Source: Dyadobacter sp. UC 10
GTDB lineage: Bacteria > Bacteroidota > Bacteroidia > Cytophagales > Spirosomataceae
Assembly (NCBI RefSeq): GCF_008369915.1
Contig: NZ_VSRN01000001.1
Coordinates: 4,460,501-4,524,500, forward strand
DNA length: 64,000 nt
Direction: 5' to 3'
Numbering within the stretch: position 1 is the stretch's first letter; every line of letters starts with the position of its first letter. The notes under the pieces were generated by a model. The model did not search any database. It was not told the DNA's origin and saw only the letters and a list, made by a program, of their open reading frames with translations. Position numbers and translations under genes: made by a program. Shown here one piece after another: positions 16,796 to 27,630 of this stretch.

Positions 16796-19700
16796 ATGAA
16801 GCAAGTAATTTTTACCATTATCATTTTAGTTTTATTCCCACTTCTGTCGTCCGGGTTCCAGGGCCGGGAAATGCGCGAGTATTTTGCAACAAATTTTACG
16901 GCAGACAATGGGCTTCCTCAAAACAGCATTCGGAAGATCGCAGTGGATTATCTGGGTTTCGTTTGGCTGGCAACGGAAGGAGGGCTTGTCCGGTACGACG
17001 GCAGTAATTTCAAAGTCTACAACCGGGCGGCGCTGGACCTGGATAGTGACCGGATTCCTACTTTTAAACGAAACCCGGCAAAAGATGATTTTTATGCGAT
17101 TGCCGAAGGAGGCAAGCTCATCAAGATTGACGGTGGTAATGCATCTGAGGAAACATCATACAGCACGGTGCGAAGCCTGGACAGGACCACGCTCCTTCCT
17201 ATTCAGAAGCAAACCGGAGATCAATTTGTTATTCCCGATATGATTCCGGCAAAAAAAGTAAATTACCAGATCATACAGGGAAAGGGGACAAATTATTATA
17301 TGTACCGCAACGAGAAGATTCTGTTCTGTCGGGCAGATTCTGTCAGACAAACACTCCGGTTTCCGGGCAAAATGTCATTTGACGTTCCTCCGCTTCGTTG
17401 GAATGAGGAAAGAAGCTCGGCATTCTTCGGGAAAGCGCTGAATGTGTACAATTTCATGGATATAGATGGCTCGTTATTTTATCATATTGGCGGCCACGGT
17501 TCTTACTTACTCTACCTTAATCCATCCTCCGAACAAGGCATATCGAAAATTAGGCTCACCGGTGAAATTGAATCCAACCCGGCTTTTATTAACAGGTCCG
17601 CAAATGTTAGCATAATACATAACCAGTTCAATAATCAAACTTTCGCTTTCCTGAATGATCATCTTTATCAAATAAGTTTCCGGAACAATCTCCTTGATAC
17701 CAGGCTCCTTATGAAGGGGATTGACCTGAATGAGGATCATGTTTCCGCCGTTTACTATCAGGAAAAAGATGAGATAATCTTCCTCGGCAGCATTACCAAA
17801 GGGTTATTTGTATATACGCCTAAGTACTTTAAAACATTTTTGATAGGTGACGACACGGAGGATAATGTTTTTTATGCGCATCTCCCATATTCCCTTAACT
17901 CGATTATCACACCTCAAGGCTACACGGCCGACCTGACTAAACCTGGTGCCGGCGCAGAAAAAATTGCAAAGGATGAAAGCCTGAGAAGTAAATTTTTGAT
18001 TCTCCGGGACAGGAAACAGTTCCTCTGGCTTGCAAAAATAGGGCCCAGGAATTTTGTTGAAAAGTTTAGTCCCGACGGTAAAAGGCTGATTAAATCCTGG
18101 TTTATCAGTGACGAACCTGTCAAATTTTATCAGGGAAATACGCGTGAAGGAATATGGATCGGATCCCGTTCGGGCACCTTATTCTATTTGGAGCAATCGC
18201 CCGGCAAATCCGATTCTATCGTTGTAAAAGCAAAAATTCCGGACAAAGAAATAACCTGGCTTCTGCAAAATGACCCTGAGCATGTTTTAATAGGAACAGT
18301 GAGCGGGTTATACCGTTATTCACTTAAATCGGATAAAATCTCTCAGGTTCGGGAGTTTAGAAGGTTGAATATCAGAACAATTTATGCTTCTGACACAAAC
18401 AGGCTATGGGTTACCACTTACGGAAGTGGTTTTTACCTGATAGAAAAGGGCAAAATTCACAAGATGCCATCAGATCAAAACCGGTTCCTGGATTATGCCC
18501 ATTGCATTTTGGAAGACAGCCTGGGAAATTTCTGGTTCACTACAAATCAGGGGTTATTTCAGGCAAGAAAGCAGGATCTGATTGACTATCGGCGGGGAGA
18601 GGCTGGAAACTTTTTGTATCTGTATTACGACAAAAGAAATGGATTTCAGACCAATGAATTTAATGGTGCATGTCAACCATGTGGCGTTAAGCTTGCGAAT
18701 GGAAGATTATCTTTTCCTTCATTGAGAGGCCTGGTTAATTTTAGTCCGGCCAAAGTGCATAGTCCCACTCTTGACGCCCCCTTTATCATACAAAACGTAA
18801 ATCTGGATGGTAATAAGCTGACTTTCGGGGATACACTGAACCTTCCATTTGATTTCAAACACCTTACATTTTCGATAGCAACGCCATACTTTGGCCATAA
18901 AAATAATCTGAGATTCCTTTATCAGGTTAAAAAAAGCGATGGTCAGCAGAAAGCTGAGTGGCAAAATGTCAGCGCCGACCGTGAAATTTCCCTTTATAAT
19001 ATGCCATCAGGCAGCTATGTGCTTACAATCCGAAAAATTTCAAATTTTGGGAAGAAATATGTAGAGAAAAACTTAATTATCAATGTAGCAGTTGCCTGGT
19101 ACCTTCGTCCCTGGTTCATTATTTTAGCAACATTAGGCTTTGTATGCACAATTCTTTTTTTTGTAAGATGGCGCACCTATTATCTGATCAAGCAGAATCA
19201 GTTACTCAGCCAGAAAGTAACCCGGCGTACAAAGGAATTGACTAATGCACTCGAAGACCTGAAAGTTTCCGACGACAAATTACAAGACCAATTGAAACGT
19301 CAGACGCAGATCATTGGTGTGATCAGCCATGATCTTAGGACACCACTTAAACATATCACGCTAAACAGCAAAAAATTACACGACCATTTGGAAGCAAATT
19401 ATCCTTCCTTTCCGCAGCTGTTTTTAAGCAAAAGTATTTATGAATCATCCGACAAGATATTTGCATTGTCCGATGAGCTACTGAATTTCATAAAAATGAC
19501 CATGAAAAGTCGGGGAGAAATTAAATATGAGCCTGTCGACATTGCAAGTATCCTGAAAGAAAAGCGCGACCTTTTTGCAGATATCGCAGCGGCTGGCGAA
19601 ACCCGGATTGTTTTGGACATAGAGGAAAACCTGCCGGTTTTCACAAACCGGAATATGCTGGAGATAATTATTCATAACCTGCTGGACAATGCCGTGAAAT

Positions 19701-19978
19701 CCAGTTGGCATGATTCGATAGTCCTCGGCTGCCACCAAGACAATGGAACAACCGTGATCTCAATCAACGACACTGCGCTGGGTATGCCCGCAGACATTGC
19801 AGGTTGGCTTTCCGATGCGGAAAATCGAGATGAAGGCATAGTTGACGACCTTCCGAAAAATATGGGTTTGGGCTTAATTATTGTAAAGGAAATGACCTAT
19901 ATGCTCAAAATTCGCATAAAAGCAGAAAGCGGACCGACCGGCACACAAATTCAACTGTTGGTTGACAAGCCTATTTAA
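16796..19978 (+). CDS. Sensor histidine kinase with two-component-regulator propeller and Y_Y_Y domain
   Basis: 1060 residues. A signal peptide (1-20) precedes a periplasmic beta-propeller with Reg_prop strands such as FVWLATEGGLVRYDG, GIWIGSRSGTLFYLE, VLIGTVSGLYRYSL and FWFTTNQGLFQA. A Y_Y_Y-like domain follows (about 690-765), then a transmembrane helix (WFIILATLGFVCTILFFV, about 773-790). The kinase core has the His in GVISHDLRTPLKHI (about 840), an N-box EIIIHNLLDNAVKSS and a G-box MGLGLIIVKEM. Unlike many Bacteroides propeller sensors it is not a hybrid: there is no receiver or AraC domain at its end. The gene overlaps the convergent regulator 19971-20603 by 8 bp. Propeller sensors of this type usually detect glycan fragments; the ligand here is unknown. 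Confidence 0.92.
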   Translation: MKQVIFTIIILVLFPLLSSGFQGREMREYFATNFTADNGLPQNSIRKIAVDYLGFVWLATEGGLVRYDGSNFKVYNRAALDLDSDRIPTFKRNPAKDDFYAIAEGGKLIKIDGGNASEETSYSTVRSLDRTTLLPIQKQTGDQFVIPDMIPAKKVNYQIIQGKGTNYYMYRNEKILFCRADSVRQTLRFPGKMSFDVPPLRWNEERSSAFFGKALNVYNFMDIDGSLFYHIGGHGSYLLYLNPSSEQGISKIRLTGEIESNPAFINRSANVSIIHNQFNNQTFAFLNDHLYQISFRNNLLDTRLLMKGIDLNEDHVSAVYYQEKDEIIFLGSITKGLFVYTPKYFKTFLIGDDTEDNVFYAHLPYSLNSIITPQGYTADLTKPGAGAEKIAKDESLRSKFLILRDRKQFLWLAKIGPRNFVEKFSPDGKRLIKSWFISDEPVKFYQGNTREGIWIGSRSGTLFYLEQSPGKSDSIVVKAKIPDKEITWLLQNDPEHVLIGTVSGLYRYSLKSDKISQVREFRRLNIRTIYASDTNRLWVTTYGSGFYLIEKGKIHKMPSDQNRFLDYAHCILEDSLGNFWFTTNQGLFQARKQDLIDYRRGEAGNFLYLYYDKRNGFQTNEFNGACQPCGVKLANGRLSFPSLRGLVNFSPAKVHSPTLDAPFIIQNVNLDGNKLTFGDTLNLPFDFKHLTFSIATPYFGHKNNLRFLYQVKKSDGQQKAEWQNVSADREISLYNMPSGSYVLTIRKISNFGKKYVEKNLIINVAVAWYLRPWFIILATLGFVCTILFFVRWRTYYLIKQNQLLSQKVTRRTKELTNALEDLKVSDDKLQDQLKRQTQIIGVISHDLRTPLKHITLNSKKLHDHLEANYPSFPQLFLSKSIYESSDKIFALSDELLNFIKMTMKSRGEIKYEPVDIASILKEKRDLFADIAAAGETRIVLDIEENLPVFTNRNMLEIIIHNLLDNAVKSSWHDSIVLGCHQDNGTTVISINDTALGMPADIAGWLSDAENRDEGIVDDLPKNMGLGLIIVKEMTYMLKIRIKAESGPTGTQIQLLVDKPI

Positions 19979-20603
19979 GAATCTCAAACTTCTTTGCCAG
20001 GTCTATTATATTTTGAACCTGCATCTTTTTGAATATACTTGCACGATGTGTGCTCACTGTTGAAATGTGTACATCCAGCATTCCGGCAATTTCTGAGACA
20101 CCTTTTCCGGACAATAATAACTGCGCAATTTCACGCTCGCGGATAGAAAGCTGGGGGGCTGCATCATCCTGGCTCTTCCTGGAATTTATAAATTTGTTGA
20201 GACTGTCGTCCTTTAATCTTTCACTTAAATAAATCTTTTTTCGGAGCATAATAGTTTCCAGGGCAGTCTTAAATTCCTGTTCGGGAGCATCCTTAGAGAT
20301 ATAACCGTCTGCGCCAGCTTTAATACATGGGAGCGCGTATAAATCTTCATCATAAGAAGAAAATATCAGCACCTTCACGGCTGGGTATTTTTCTTTGAAG
20401 TTTTCAATCATTTTAACGCTATTCCCGCCAGGGATGCCGATATCCAGAATGGCAAGATCATATGTCTTTTCGCTTGCTGAGAGCAGTGCCTTTTTAAAGG
20501 TGTCTACTTCGGTAATTACTGCGCCAGGCATGTATGTGTGAACAATTTGCCTTGTCCCCGATCGCATAATAGGATGATCCTCAGCAATAAGAATATTTTT
20601 CAT
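19971..20603 (-). CDS. NarL/FixJ-type response regulator (near twin of 35067-35699)
   Basis: I chose ATG 20603, which gives MKNILIAEDHPIMRSGTRQ and 210 residues, the same as its twin; the longer frame to 20816 adds an unrelated N-terminus. The receiver is canonical: acidic pair AEDH, phospho-acceptor in LAILDIGIPGGN, Lys in GYISKDAP. The HTH contains LSIREREIAQLLLSGKGVSE and HISTVSTHRASIFKKM. It is convergent with the propeller sensor and overlaps it by 8 bp, so that kinase is a plausible partner. Very high identity to 35067-35699 suggests recent duplication and a shared operator. Confidence 0.93.
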   Translation of the reverse strand: MKNILIAEDHPIMRSGTRQIVHTYMPGAVITEVDTFKKALLSASEKTYDLAILDIGIPGGNSVKMIENFKEKYPAVKVLIFSSYDEDLYALPCIKAGADGYISKDAPEQEFKTALETIMLRKKIYLSERLKDDSLNKFINSRKSQDDAAPQLSIREREIAQLLLSGKGVSEIAGMLDVHISTVSTHRASIFKKMQVQNIIDLAKKFEILK

Positions 20604-20846
20604 CTCGCCAGCCAAAGTAAAGTTTGTAGCAAAACTACTATAAGAATCATGTGCACGCCACTTACTCTCTACCGATTTATTAAAGTGAAAAATCAAGAGA
20701 CGATGGTAATCAAAAGCAGTACTTTTTGCAAGAAGGCAAAATCGGCGCGCGAAAATAACGGAACCTGACGTGTTCTGGCAGAGGTGAAAATTATGCAGTG
20801 AAATGGCTACCGGCATGGCAAAAAAGCAATAGGCCGGATACGTTTT

Positions 20847-21329
20847 TCACCTGACCTTGGTAAGTAGAAGGGAGAAGTGATCAAAGTGACTTTGTTCGAC
20901 AAAATCATATTTAACATTTAGTTTAAGAGTTTCGCCTGAAAGCCTTCCATCAATCTCGATTTTTGTCTTTTCCTGCCCCTCATCCCAATTTGATGGCCTT
21001 ACCTCGAGAAATGAAAACCTATCGACCCCTGTAATGGCCCCTCCATTCAAGACTCTGCGTTGGGCGGCGACTGTTTCAAATGGTTCCTCCTTTCTTTTTC
21101 TCAATTGGGTTTCTTCCGAGACCGACATGATAAGTCTGTGATGATCTGTCTCGCTAATTTTCACCCGATAAATGATGCGTACCGAGGTCGTATCCTGGCC
21201 GTCAGAAGATGAGCGCGTGCCGGTATACGTCCCTGTCAAACCGAGTGGTTTAGACTTATTACTATCAGTTTTTCTCGATAAACAAACTAATCCGACTAAA
21301 ACAATAAATAGAGCGAGTGGTAATCTCAT
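20847..21329 (-). CDS. Hypothetical exported protein
   Basis: 160 residues. The N-terminus MRLPLALFIVLVGLVCLSRK is a signal sequence; the Cys at 16 does not sit in a good lipobox because Val precedes it. The mature part has alternating beta-like segments (GTYTGTRSS, RIIYRVKISE, RFSFLEVRPSNW, KIEIDGRLSGETLKLNVKYD), reminiscent of small lipocalin or META-like folds, but I do not recognise the family. It lies downstream of regulator 19971-20603 on the same strand, with a 243-bp gap, so it is probably transcribed alone. Confidence 0.7.
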   Translation of the reverse strand: MRLPLALFIVLVGLVCLSRKTDSNKSKPLGLTGTYTGTRSSSDGQDTTSVRIIYRVKISETDHHRLIMSVSEETQLRKRKEEPFETVAAQRRVLNGGAITGVDRFSFLEVRPSNWDEGQEKTKIEIDGRLSGETLKLNVKYDFVEQSHFDHFSLLLTKVR

Positions 21330-21425
21330 TAAACAAAAATGAATATGATATCATGTGCACTACTGCGCTTATATGCAGGCATTATGAAGGCCTACTATCG
21401 CCGTTCTCGGTACGCAATTGTATAT

Positions 21426-21452
21426 CAACCTCCCAACAGAGCCGGGAGGTTG
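21426..21452. terminator. 27-nt hairpin (member of the recurring family)
   Basis: CAACCTCCC and GGGAGGTTG form a 9-bp stem, extendable to 12 positions with two mismatches, loop AGA. It has the size of the other 27-nt hairpins in the window. It lies between two minus-strand genes; no T run follows directly. Confidence 0.5.
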
Positions 21453-21580
21453 ACATGGCTAACAGAATCAATTACTGGACTTTAAAAAAAGACAGCGAAT
21501 AGCTGACATTGTACAGAAGATGCCGGTTATTAATTTCGAAGAAAATAAATAATCTCGTATAAATAAGTCAAAGTCCGGAG

Positions 21581-22174
21581 TTAGAGCCCGCTTTGCACAA
21601 GCGACACCAGCCTGCCCAGTTTTCGTTTAGATGCTCCGGCAGCGAGATTAACCAGCAATCCTTTTTTATCCAGCTTTCCAACGCTCTTCATCGCCTTTCC
21701 GATCAAATTCTCAACTTTTCCGGATTGTACGTTTCCTCCCAATGCAGAACTGCCCGCCTTTACCAGCGCCAGATTATTTAGCAAGGATGAGCTGTTTCCG
21801 AGCAGCCCCTTTTTGCCCCCTGAAAGCGAATTGTTAAGGCGATTGATGCCAATCAGCAATTTCACCTTGTTTACAAGCTTGCTCAATGCATCCCCCTTTA
21901 TTTTACCCTGTGAAGCCAATGGAATGATAGCTTTAAGATCATTTACCTGGCCGAGGAGTTTAGAACCCAAAGGGCTACCAGCCGGGCCCGCTTCCTTTTC
22001 AAGAGCGATGGCAGCCAGGCCCAATGCATTTCCCGAAGCTTCATGCTCGCCTTTTTGGGTTAAGGAAAGTGCTTTTTCAAACAACCCGTCCACTGGCAAA
22101 CTCTGTGATTGAGCATCAAGCGATAGGTACAGCATACAGAAACCAGCTGTGAAGGTTACGATTTGTTTTTTCAT
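21581..22174 (-). CDS. Hypothetical exported helical protein
   Basis: 197 residues with the signal peptide MKKQIVTFTAGFCMLYLSLD, ending near AQSQ. The rest is predicted helical and rich in Gly, Ser, Leu and Lys, with repeated short amphipathic stretches (LFEKALSLTQKGEH, GNALGLAAIALEKEAG, LVNKVKLLIGINRLNNSLSGG). No catalytic motif and no T9SS domain. It stands alone, with hairpins on either side. Function unknown. Confidence 0.7.
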   Translation of the reverse strand: MKKQIVTFTAGFCMLYLSLDAQSQSLPVDGLFEKALSLTQKGEHEASGNALGLAAIALEKEAGPAGSPLGSKLLGQVNDLKAIIPLASQGKIKGDALSKLVNKVKLLIGINRLNNSLSGGKKGLLGNSSSLLNNLALVKAGSSALGGNVQSGKVENLIGKAMKSVGKLDKKGLLVNLAAGASKRKLGRLVSLVQSGL

Positions 22175-22434
22175 TTTGTAATTAATTGTTTAACTAAGAA
22201 TTCCAGCCTCCACATCTGTCAAACTGTGATCGTTTCAGCAGGTCGCGATATTTGTTTGCTTAGGATGGCAGGCTATTCAGATACGGGATAATCCCATACC
22301 GGAATGCCGCGAAATTATTGTTAATGAAGACTTTCATCAGTAGTCGAATCCCAAACCTGGCTAAACATTTAATTGACAGGTGTCGAAAATATACTATTGG
22401 TGCATTATTTATCTTTCAGGCTAAAAAACAAAAA

Positions 22435-22465
22435 AGCAGAGCCCTGACTATGCAAGGGCTCTGCT
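22435..22465. terminator. Bidirectional terminator
   Basis: AGCAGAGCCCT and AGGGCTCTGCT form an 11-bp perfect stem with a 9-nt loop, flanked by A-rich sequence on one side and TTTTG on the other. It directly follows the stop of the minus-strand giant gene. Confidence 0.8.
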
Positions 22466-22486
22466 TTTGTTACTCAGGCCAGCGTT

Positions 22487-25400
22487 CTAGTTGCTTTTGA
22501 CCACTTTTCCCCGAAATGTTTGTACGCCCTCACGAACCACTTCCAAAATATAGACTCCCGGGGCGCAGCCTTCAAGATTGATCTTCTGCCGGGCCTGGAT
22601 ATTCTTTTGGGATATCACAAGTTTTCCATGCTGGTCATACACAGATACATCTTCTCCTCCTCTAATTCCTTTGATCTGTATCCTATCCGCGGTTGGGTTG
22701 GAGAAAATAACCATATCAACCCCTGAAACCGCGACAGCTATAGTTTTGCTGTATGCATAAGTCGCATCCAAATCGATCATTTTTAAACGATAATAACCGG
22801 TCGGATCCTGCTGTTCATGAGAAAAAACATAGCCTTGTCCGGAGTTGCTCTCCGGGGCCACCCGGCCAATTGTCCGAAAGGTTTTTGCATTGGAAGAATA
22901 TTGTACTTCAAAATGGCTGAAGTTGGATTCCGCAGAGGTGGCCCAATTTAATGTTGCCAACGAATTCTCCCCTTTTCCTGTAAAACTGGTAAGCGTAACA
23001 GGCAATCTGCAGAGCGTGCTGTCCGAGGTAAATTCTACGTAGTCCGTGCTGGAACAAATGCCGTTGCTGACAGTCCAGGCAAAAACGTATTTGCCAGGGT
23101 GGGTCAACCCGTCATAAATCGCCTTCGGATCGTGAACGTCTGAAAAATTACCCTCAGTGGTGCCGGCTGGCCTCCTGATTACCGACCAACTTCCGGTTGA
23201 TCCGGCTAATGACGGGCTGGCGTTAAGGTGCATCTTGTTGGTCCCGCCACTGCATGCGGCTGAATCGGCCCCCGCAACGGCGGTATCGCTATTCCCGGAA
23301 ATGGTCACAGACACATCATCTGTCGTTGTACAGCCAGATCCGTTGTCCACTGAATACCGAAAGATGTAACTGCCATCTGTAAGCCCGGAGACAAGGGTTT
23401 GCGGACTGGATGTGTTCTGTATGCTTGCGGACGGACCGGATGTCTGTGACCACGTCCCGGTCGCAGGGGAAGGATTAGCCGCCGACAGATTGACTGACGA
23501 GGCATCGCAAAGCGTAAGGTCACTGCCTGCATTGGCCGGGGCTGTATAGGTCACAGTCAGCAGGTCCGAGCTCGAAGGGCCGCATTCCGTGATACTTCCG
23601 TAGGAATTCCATTTCAGAATAGCTGACCCGGAGCCGTTGAATGTGAGGTTGGAGGTAGCGGAAGTCACGGTTCCGATGACGGGTGCATTTCCGTTAAGTA
23701 CCTGATAAACCTCCCAGCGGCCATTGGTTACCGGTGATCCGTTCAATGTGGTGACGCCGGTAGTATTGCAGAATTTAATATCATCTCCGGCAAGGGCGAT
23801 CTGGCCCGGCGACGACGTGGTGACCTGCATGACGTCTTCCCCTAACAGTCCCTGGCAACCGGGATCAGTGGTACTTTGAATTTGGTATTGAAACCGGTAC
23901 ATACCGTCTGAGGGGATTGTCACATTGGTATTAGCACTGGACGGAGTTGCAATGGTAGCCTGCTGGCCGTTGGAACTATACAACTGGCTCCAAAGGACCG
24001 GGCCCGTGCTGGCCGAACCGTTCAGACTCACTGTAACAGGGTAGGAGCTAACAGAGCAAATTTGCTGGCTTGCCCCTGCACTGAACGGTGCGTCAGTAGA
24101 TTTTCTGATATAGCCTGTAACCGTATCGGAAACCGACGCCGACGGGCAAGTCGAGCTGCTGAGCGAATAAATAACGGAAAATACAGTGGATTGCGTAACG
24201 TTCTGCAATCTGATAGTCGTACTTGTCGGACTGTTGGAGGTGGCAGTGTGGGCGATACCTGACGGCTGTGAGATCACAGTCCAGGTTCCTATAGTACCAG
24301 GATCAAGAGCGGGATGGTTGAATACGATACTCACATTGGATGGAAGTGTGCTGTTAATGGTACCGCAATTGGCCAGTGCGCTGCTTGTAATAGTGGGCTT
24401 CGCCGGACCGACGGAGCTGTTCGTTGTGATAGTGACTTCATCAAAGCTGGATCCACAGCCGTTGGTCAGCGTATACCGCAGCGTATATGAGGTATTGGGT
24501 TGCAGGTTATTGACTGTCGGGTTCGGGATCGATGGATTAGAGAAGGTAACCCCGGAAGATGCCGGGCTCACAACTGTCCAGCTGGCAAAGGCGTCAGCAG
24601 GCACAGCCGATCCGCTGAGCTGCACGCTTCCCGCGCAGCCGGTGATATCCACGCCGGCGTTGGGGGCAGGCGGTGGTGTGTTCGACACGACAACCTTCAC
24701 TTCGTCAAATTGGTTAGCGTTGCAGGATGGCCCCGTATTGTTCGTGTAGCGAAATACATAGGTACCGGCAATAAGACCGTTGATAGGTGGGTTTCTTAAA
24801 GCCTGATTTGCGGGCGTGATCGGATTGGTGGCGCCAGCCGGTAACTGGACCGCGCTCCACAATCCTTTTCCATTGGCAAGGTTACCCGCCAATGTTGCAC
24901 TGGTAGCAGTGCAGGGCAGCGCTACATCCGTTCCTGCATTCACCCCTGCGCCTGTTAGCCCCCTGGTGATCGTCACATCTTTTTCCACCGTCCCGCATTC
25001 GGTCGTAACGCTCACCCGGAATTTGAATACACCTACGTTGTCATTTAGACGAAAGAGGAAGTCCAGGTTATAGAGTTGCGAACTGGGGTTCAAGGTCTGA
25101 ACATACAGGTCGCTCCTGGAAAGGTTCCACGTATTGGTCTGCCCGACGGTCATACTCTGAAATGAGATAACCGAGGCGCCACCGGATGCCTTGCGTACGG
25201 CACTATTGACAAAGGCGCCTGCCGGGCCGGAAAGAAAGGTAAGATTCACAACGGCAGTATCGAGCTGGTTGTATGTGTAAGTGCTGGTGGCGACAGGGGT
25301 AATCTGGCCGGTGCCACTACTTGAACAAGCTTCGGTGTCCGAACCTATCAAAGTGAGTTCAGGGCGTTTGTATATGGTAACCGAATCGGAAGTGAAACAG

Positions 25401-26505
25401 GTGCCGTTACTAATGGTATAGAGAAACGTATAGGGAGCACCGCCTGTGGTCAAGCCGCTGGCAGTCGTATTGAATCGGTTTGGATCTGCAATCGTAGCAG
25501 CAGTACCGCCCGATAACTGGCTCCACGTTCCGGTTTCGCCCACAGCTGGTTTGTTGCCCGCCAGGGAAACCACGCCAGGTATCTGGCATTCATATTGGTC
25601 GCTGCCTGCGTTGGCCTGTGTTACAGCAGAGGAACCCGACACTGTTACGTTGACGTCAACCGAACCGGGACTGCAGCCGCCGGAAACGGTATATCTGAAT
25701 ACATAACTTCCCGCGATAAGCCCTGTCGCCGCAGTTGTTCTTGCGTTGGCGTTATTGATAGTGGCTGTATTAGGGCCTGAGACCTGCGTCCAGGCGGCAG
25801 TTCCGGTGCCGGGGCAGCTTCCTTTTAAGATGGTCGTAGTGCCGCAAACCTGGGTAGGGTTAGCGGTTGCATAAAGACTGTAGTTCCTGGAAAAAGTGTA
25901 ATTCCTTGTGACAGTACTCTCGCAACCGCCTGCCGACCGGACCGTGTAGCGGATGGTAATGGAAGACGAATTTGCACATTCGTCAATGTTGAACGTTGGT
26001 GTAAAAGTGGTATTTGCGGATGACGGATTACCGAAGGTACCGGATGCCCCTCCAATAACCAACCATGAAACCGTTTCTCCGGGCCCGGGAGCAGTACCGG
26101 TTAAATTAACAGGCCCCCCGGCATAGCAGGGGAAATTGGCAGTACCAGTGATGGCTGGTGTGGGTGGAACGGGGTTTACCGTAACGCTGACTTCATCAAG
26201 ATGGCTACGCCGTCACCGCAAATCGCATTGATCCTGAACGTGTAAGTGCCAATTACGGACACATTATTCACATTGGTCAACAGGCTGCTTGAATTGCTGA
26301 TAGTGGCATTCGCACCGGCCGGCTGGGACAATAACGTCCATTTTATAGACGCCGGGTCCGCAGGGCCTCCCAGGCTCCCATCCAGCACGACCGGCTGTCC
26401 GAGACAGATCGAACTATTTACGCCGGCATTGATGGTACAATTCTGCCCGACAGAAATGGTTGCCGTCCAAAGCGAAATAAGAATAAAAAGAAAAAGTTGT
26501 TTCAT
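22487..26505 (-). pseudogene. Giant secreted repeat protein with T9SS domain, split by one frameshift
   Basis: ATG 26505 gives the signal peptide MKQLFLFILISLWTATISVG and then NCTINAGVNSSICLGQPVVL, matching the start of 8233-12330. Near 26200-26215 the frame breaks: one frame ends AICGDGVAILMKSALR, while the adjacent frame continues HLDEVSVTVNPVPPTPAITG and TANFPCYAGGPVNLTG. From there about 1200 residues run intact to 22487. The C-terminal domain (PVTLTSFTGKGENSLATLNW, GYYRLKMIDLDATYAYSKT, IFSNPTADR, APGVYILEVV) is a T9SS type A sorting domain. The repeats match the plus-strand paralogue throughout. One inserted or missing base would restore a protein of about 1340 residues. The divergent neighbour is an Asp-less regulator gene, also broken. 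Confidence 0.85.
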
Positions 26506-26568
26506 TCTGTAACTGATTTGTTTAATAATTGCATAGCTGGTCATGTTCCGGGTTTAGCATTCTACGTT

Positions 26569-26590
26569 TCTCAAATGCAGGTATTTGAGA
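26569..26590. promoter_or_regulatory. Palindrome upstream of giant gene 22487-26505
   Basis: TCTCAAAT and ATTTGAGA are perfect 8-bp arms around a 6-bp centre, 64 bp upstream of the giant gene's start codon. It lies in the 570-bp divergent gap shared with the Asp-less regulator at 27078 and is a candidate operator. Confidence 0.4.
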
Positions 26591-26970
26591 TGATAATCGT
26601 AGTGTTAATTATCTGTCTTTAAATGATTAATAAACCTAAAAGCGACTGCAAGATCATTATCAAATCATTTACTGCTAATAGTATAAACCGTTAGCAGTGA
26701 TAGTATTTCTTAGTCTACTATCGTTTATTTACTACACTGATTTCATCCGCTGTGCCAGATCATTAAAACACTTACGTGCAAGTTGAATCCTGAATGCATG
26801 GAAGTATCACGCGACTGATTTGTGTTCTGAATTTTGAAAATTTGCAATGAAATTAAGTCCGGTCGAGTTTAGCAAAACGGGGAAGAAGAAATCCGTACAT
26901 GCTGATCATATGTAATAAAACAACTGTAAGTGTCCTATTATATCTTCTCGGCTTCGCATTCAGACTGACA

Positions 26971-27000
26971 TTGTACCTATAAACACATAACTACTTTTGC
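26971..27000 (+). promoter_or_regulatory. Promoter of regulator 27078
   Basis: TTG at 26971 and TACTTTTGC at 26992-27000, with 18 bp between, fit the -33 TTG / -7 TAnnTTTG pattern of Bacteroidota. The start codon is 78 bp downstream. Confidence 0.5.
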
Positions 27001-27077
27001 ATGGTTTAAGCTCACCTCAAGCAAATCGGGGCCCTTAACTCGTACCAATTTAAAAAAGGTAGTACCTACCGATAGTT

Positions 27078-27630
27078 ATGTTAACAATTGGAATAATTGA
27101 TCCCTTCCCAATTATGAGGACCGGCTTATCAGTCTTGCTAAATACACATTATGAAGACGCCAGGCTTTTTCAATCCCGTAGTCTTGAAGGATTTCCGCAA
27201 ATGCAGCAAGCGATCTGCCGTTTGTTGTTATTTTGGGTATCAGCGAAAATGCCAAAGAAAACCGTCTTATCTCAGTAAGGAAGTTTAAAAAGGCATTTCC
27301 AACAGCAAAGATTGTTGCATACGACTATGATTTAGTCCAGGAAATGATTTTTAGTTATTTTATGGTCGGTATAGACGGGTATCTTTTGAAGCAGCATAGT
27401 GAGCATCAGTTGATTACGTGTATAGAATCCATCATTGGCGGCAAACCTTTCCTGAGCCCCGAATTGCTTGACGACTTTGTGCAGCCGTTACTACTCAGGA
27501 CGGATAGTCCGATAAGAAAAATTAGAAAATTGACAAGCTATGAATTTGAGCTTGCAGTTTATCTGAGTCAAGGCCAGAAGAATACAGTAGTTGCCGGCAT
27601 TCTTGATTGTAGACCTTCGTCAGTAAGTTC
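27078..27630 (+). pseudogene. Asp-less LuxR-type regulator, frameshifted and 3'-truncated
   Basis: ATG 27078 starts MLTIGIIDPFPIMRTGLSVL, the signature of the Asp-less subgroup. Near 27215-27230 the frame changes; the next frame reads FVVILGISENAKENRL, with Gly where the phospho-Asp would be, then GYLLKQHSEHQ and an HTH start LTSYEFELAVYLSQGQKNTV. Similarity ends at CRPSSVSS (about 27630). Comparison with 34082-34723 shows that the last 30 or so residues (ARKTIFRKLN...) are missing. From there on the DNA is the antisense of a DUF937-like gene. It lies divergent to the giant gene 22487-26505, mirroring the pair 7513/8233. Confidence 0.75.
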
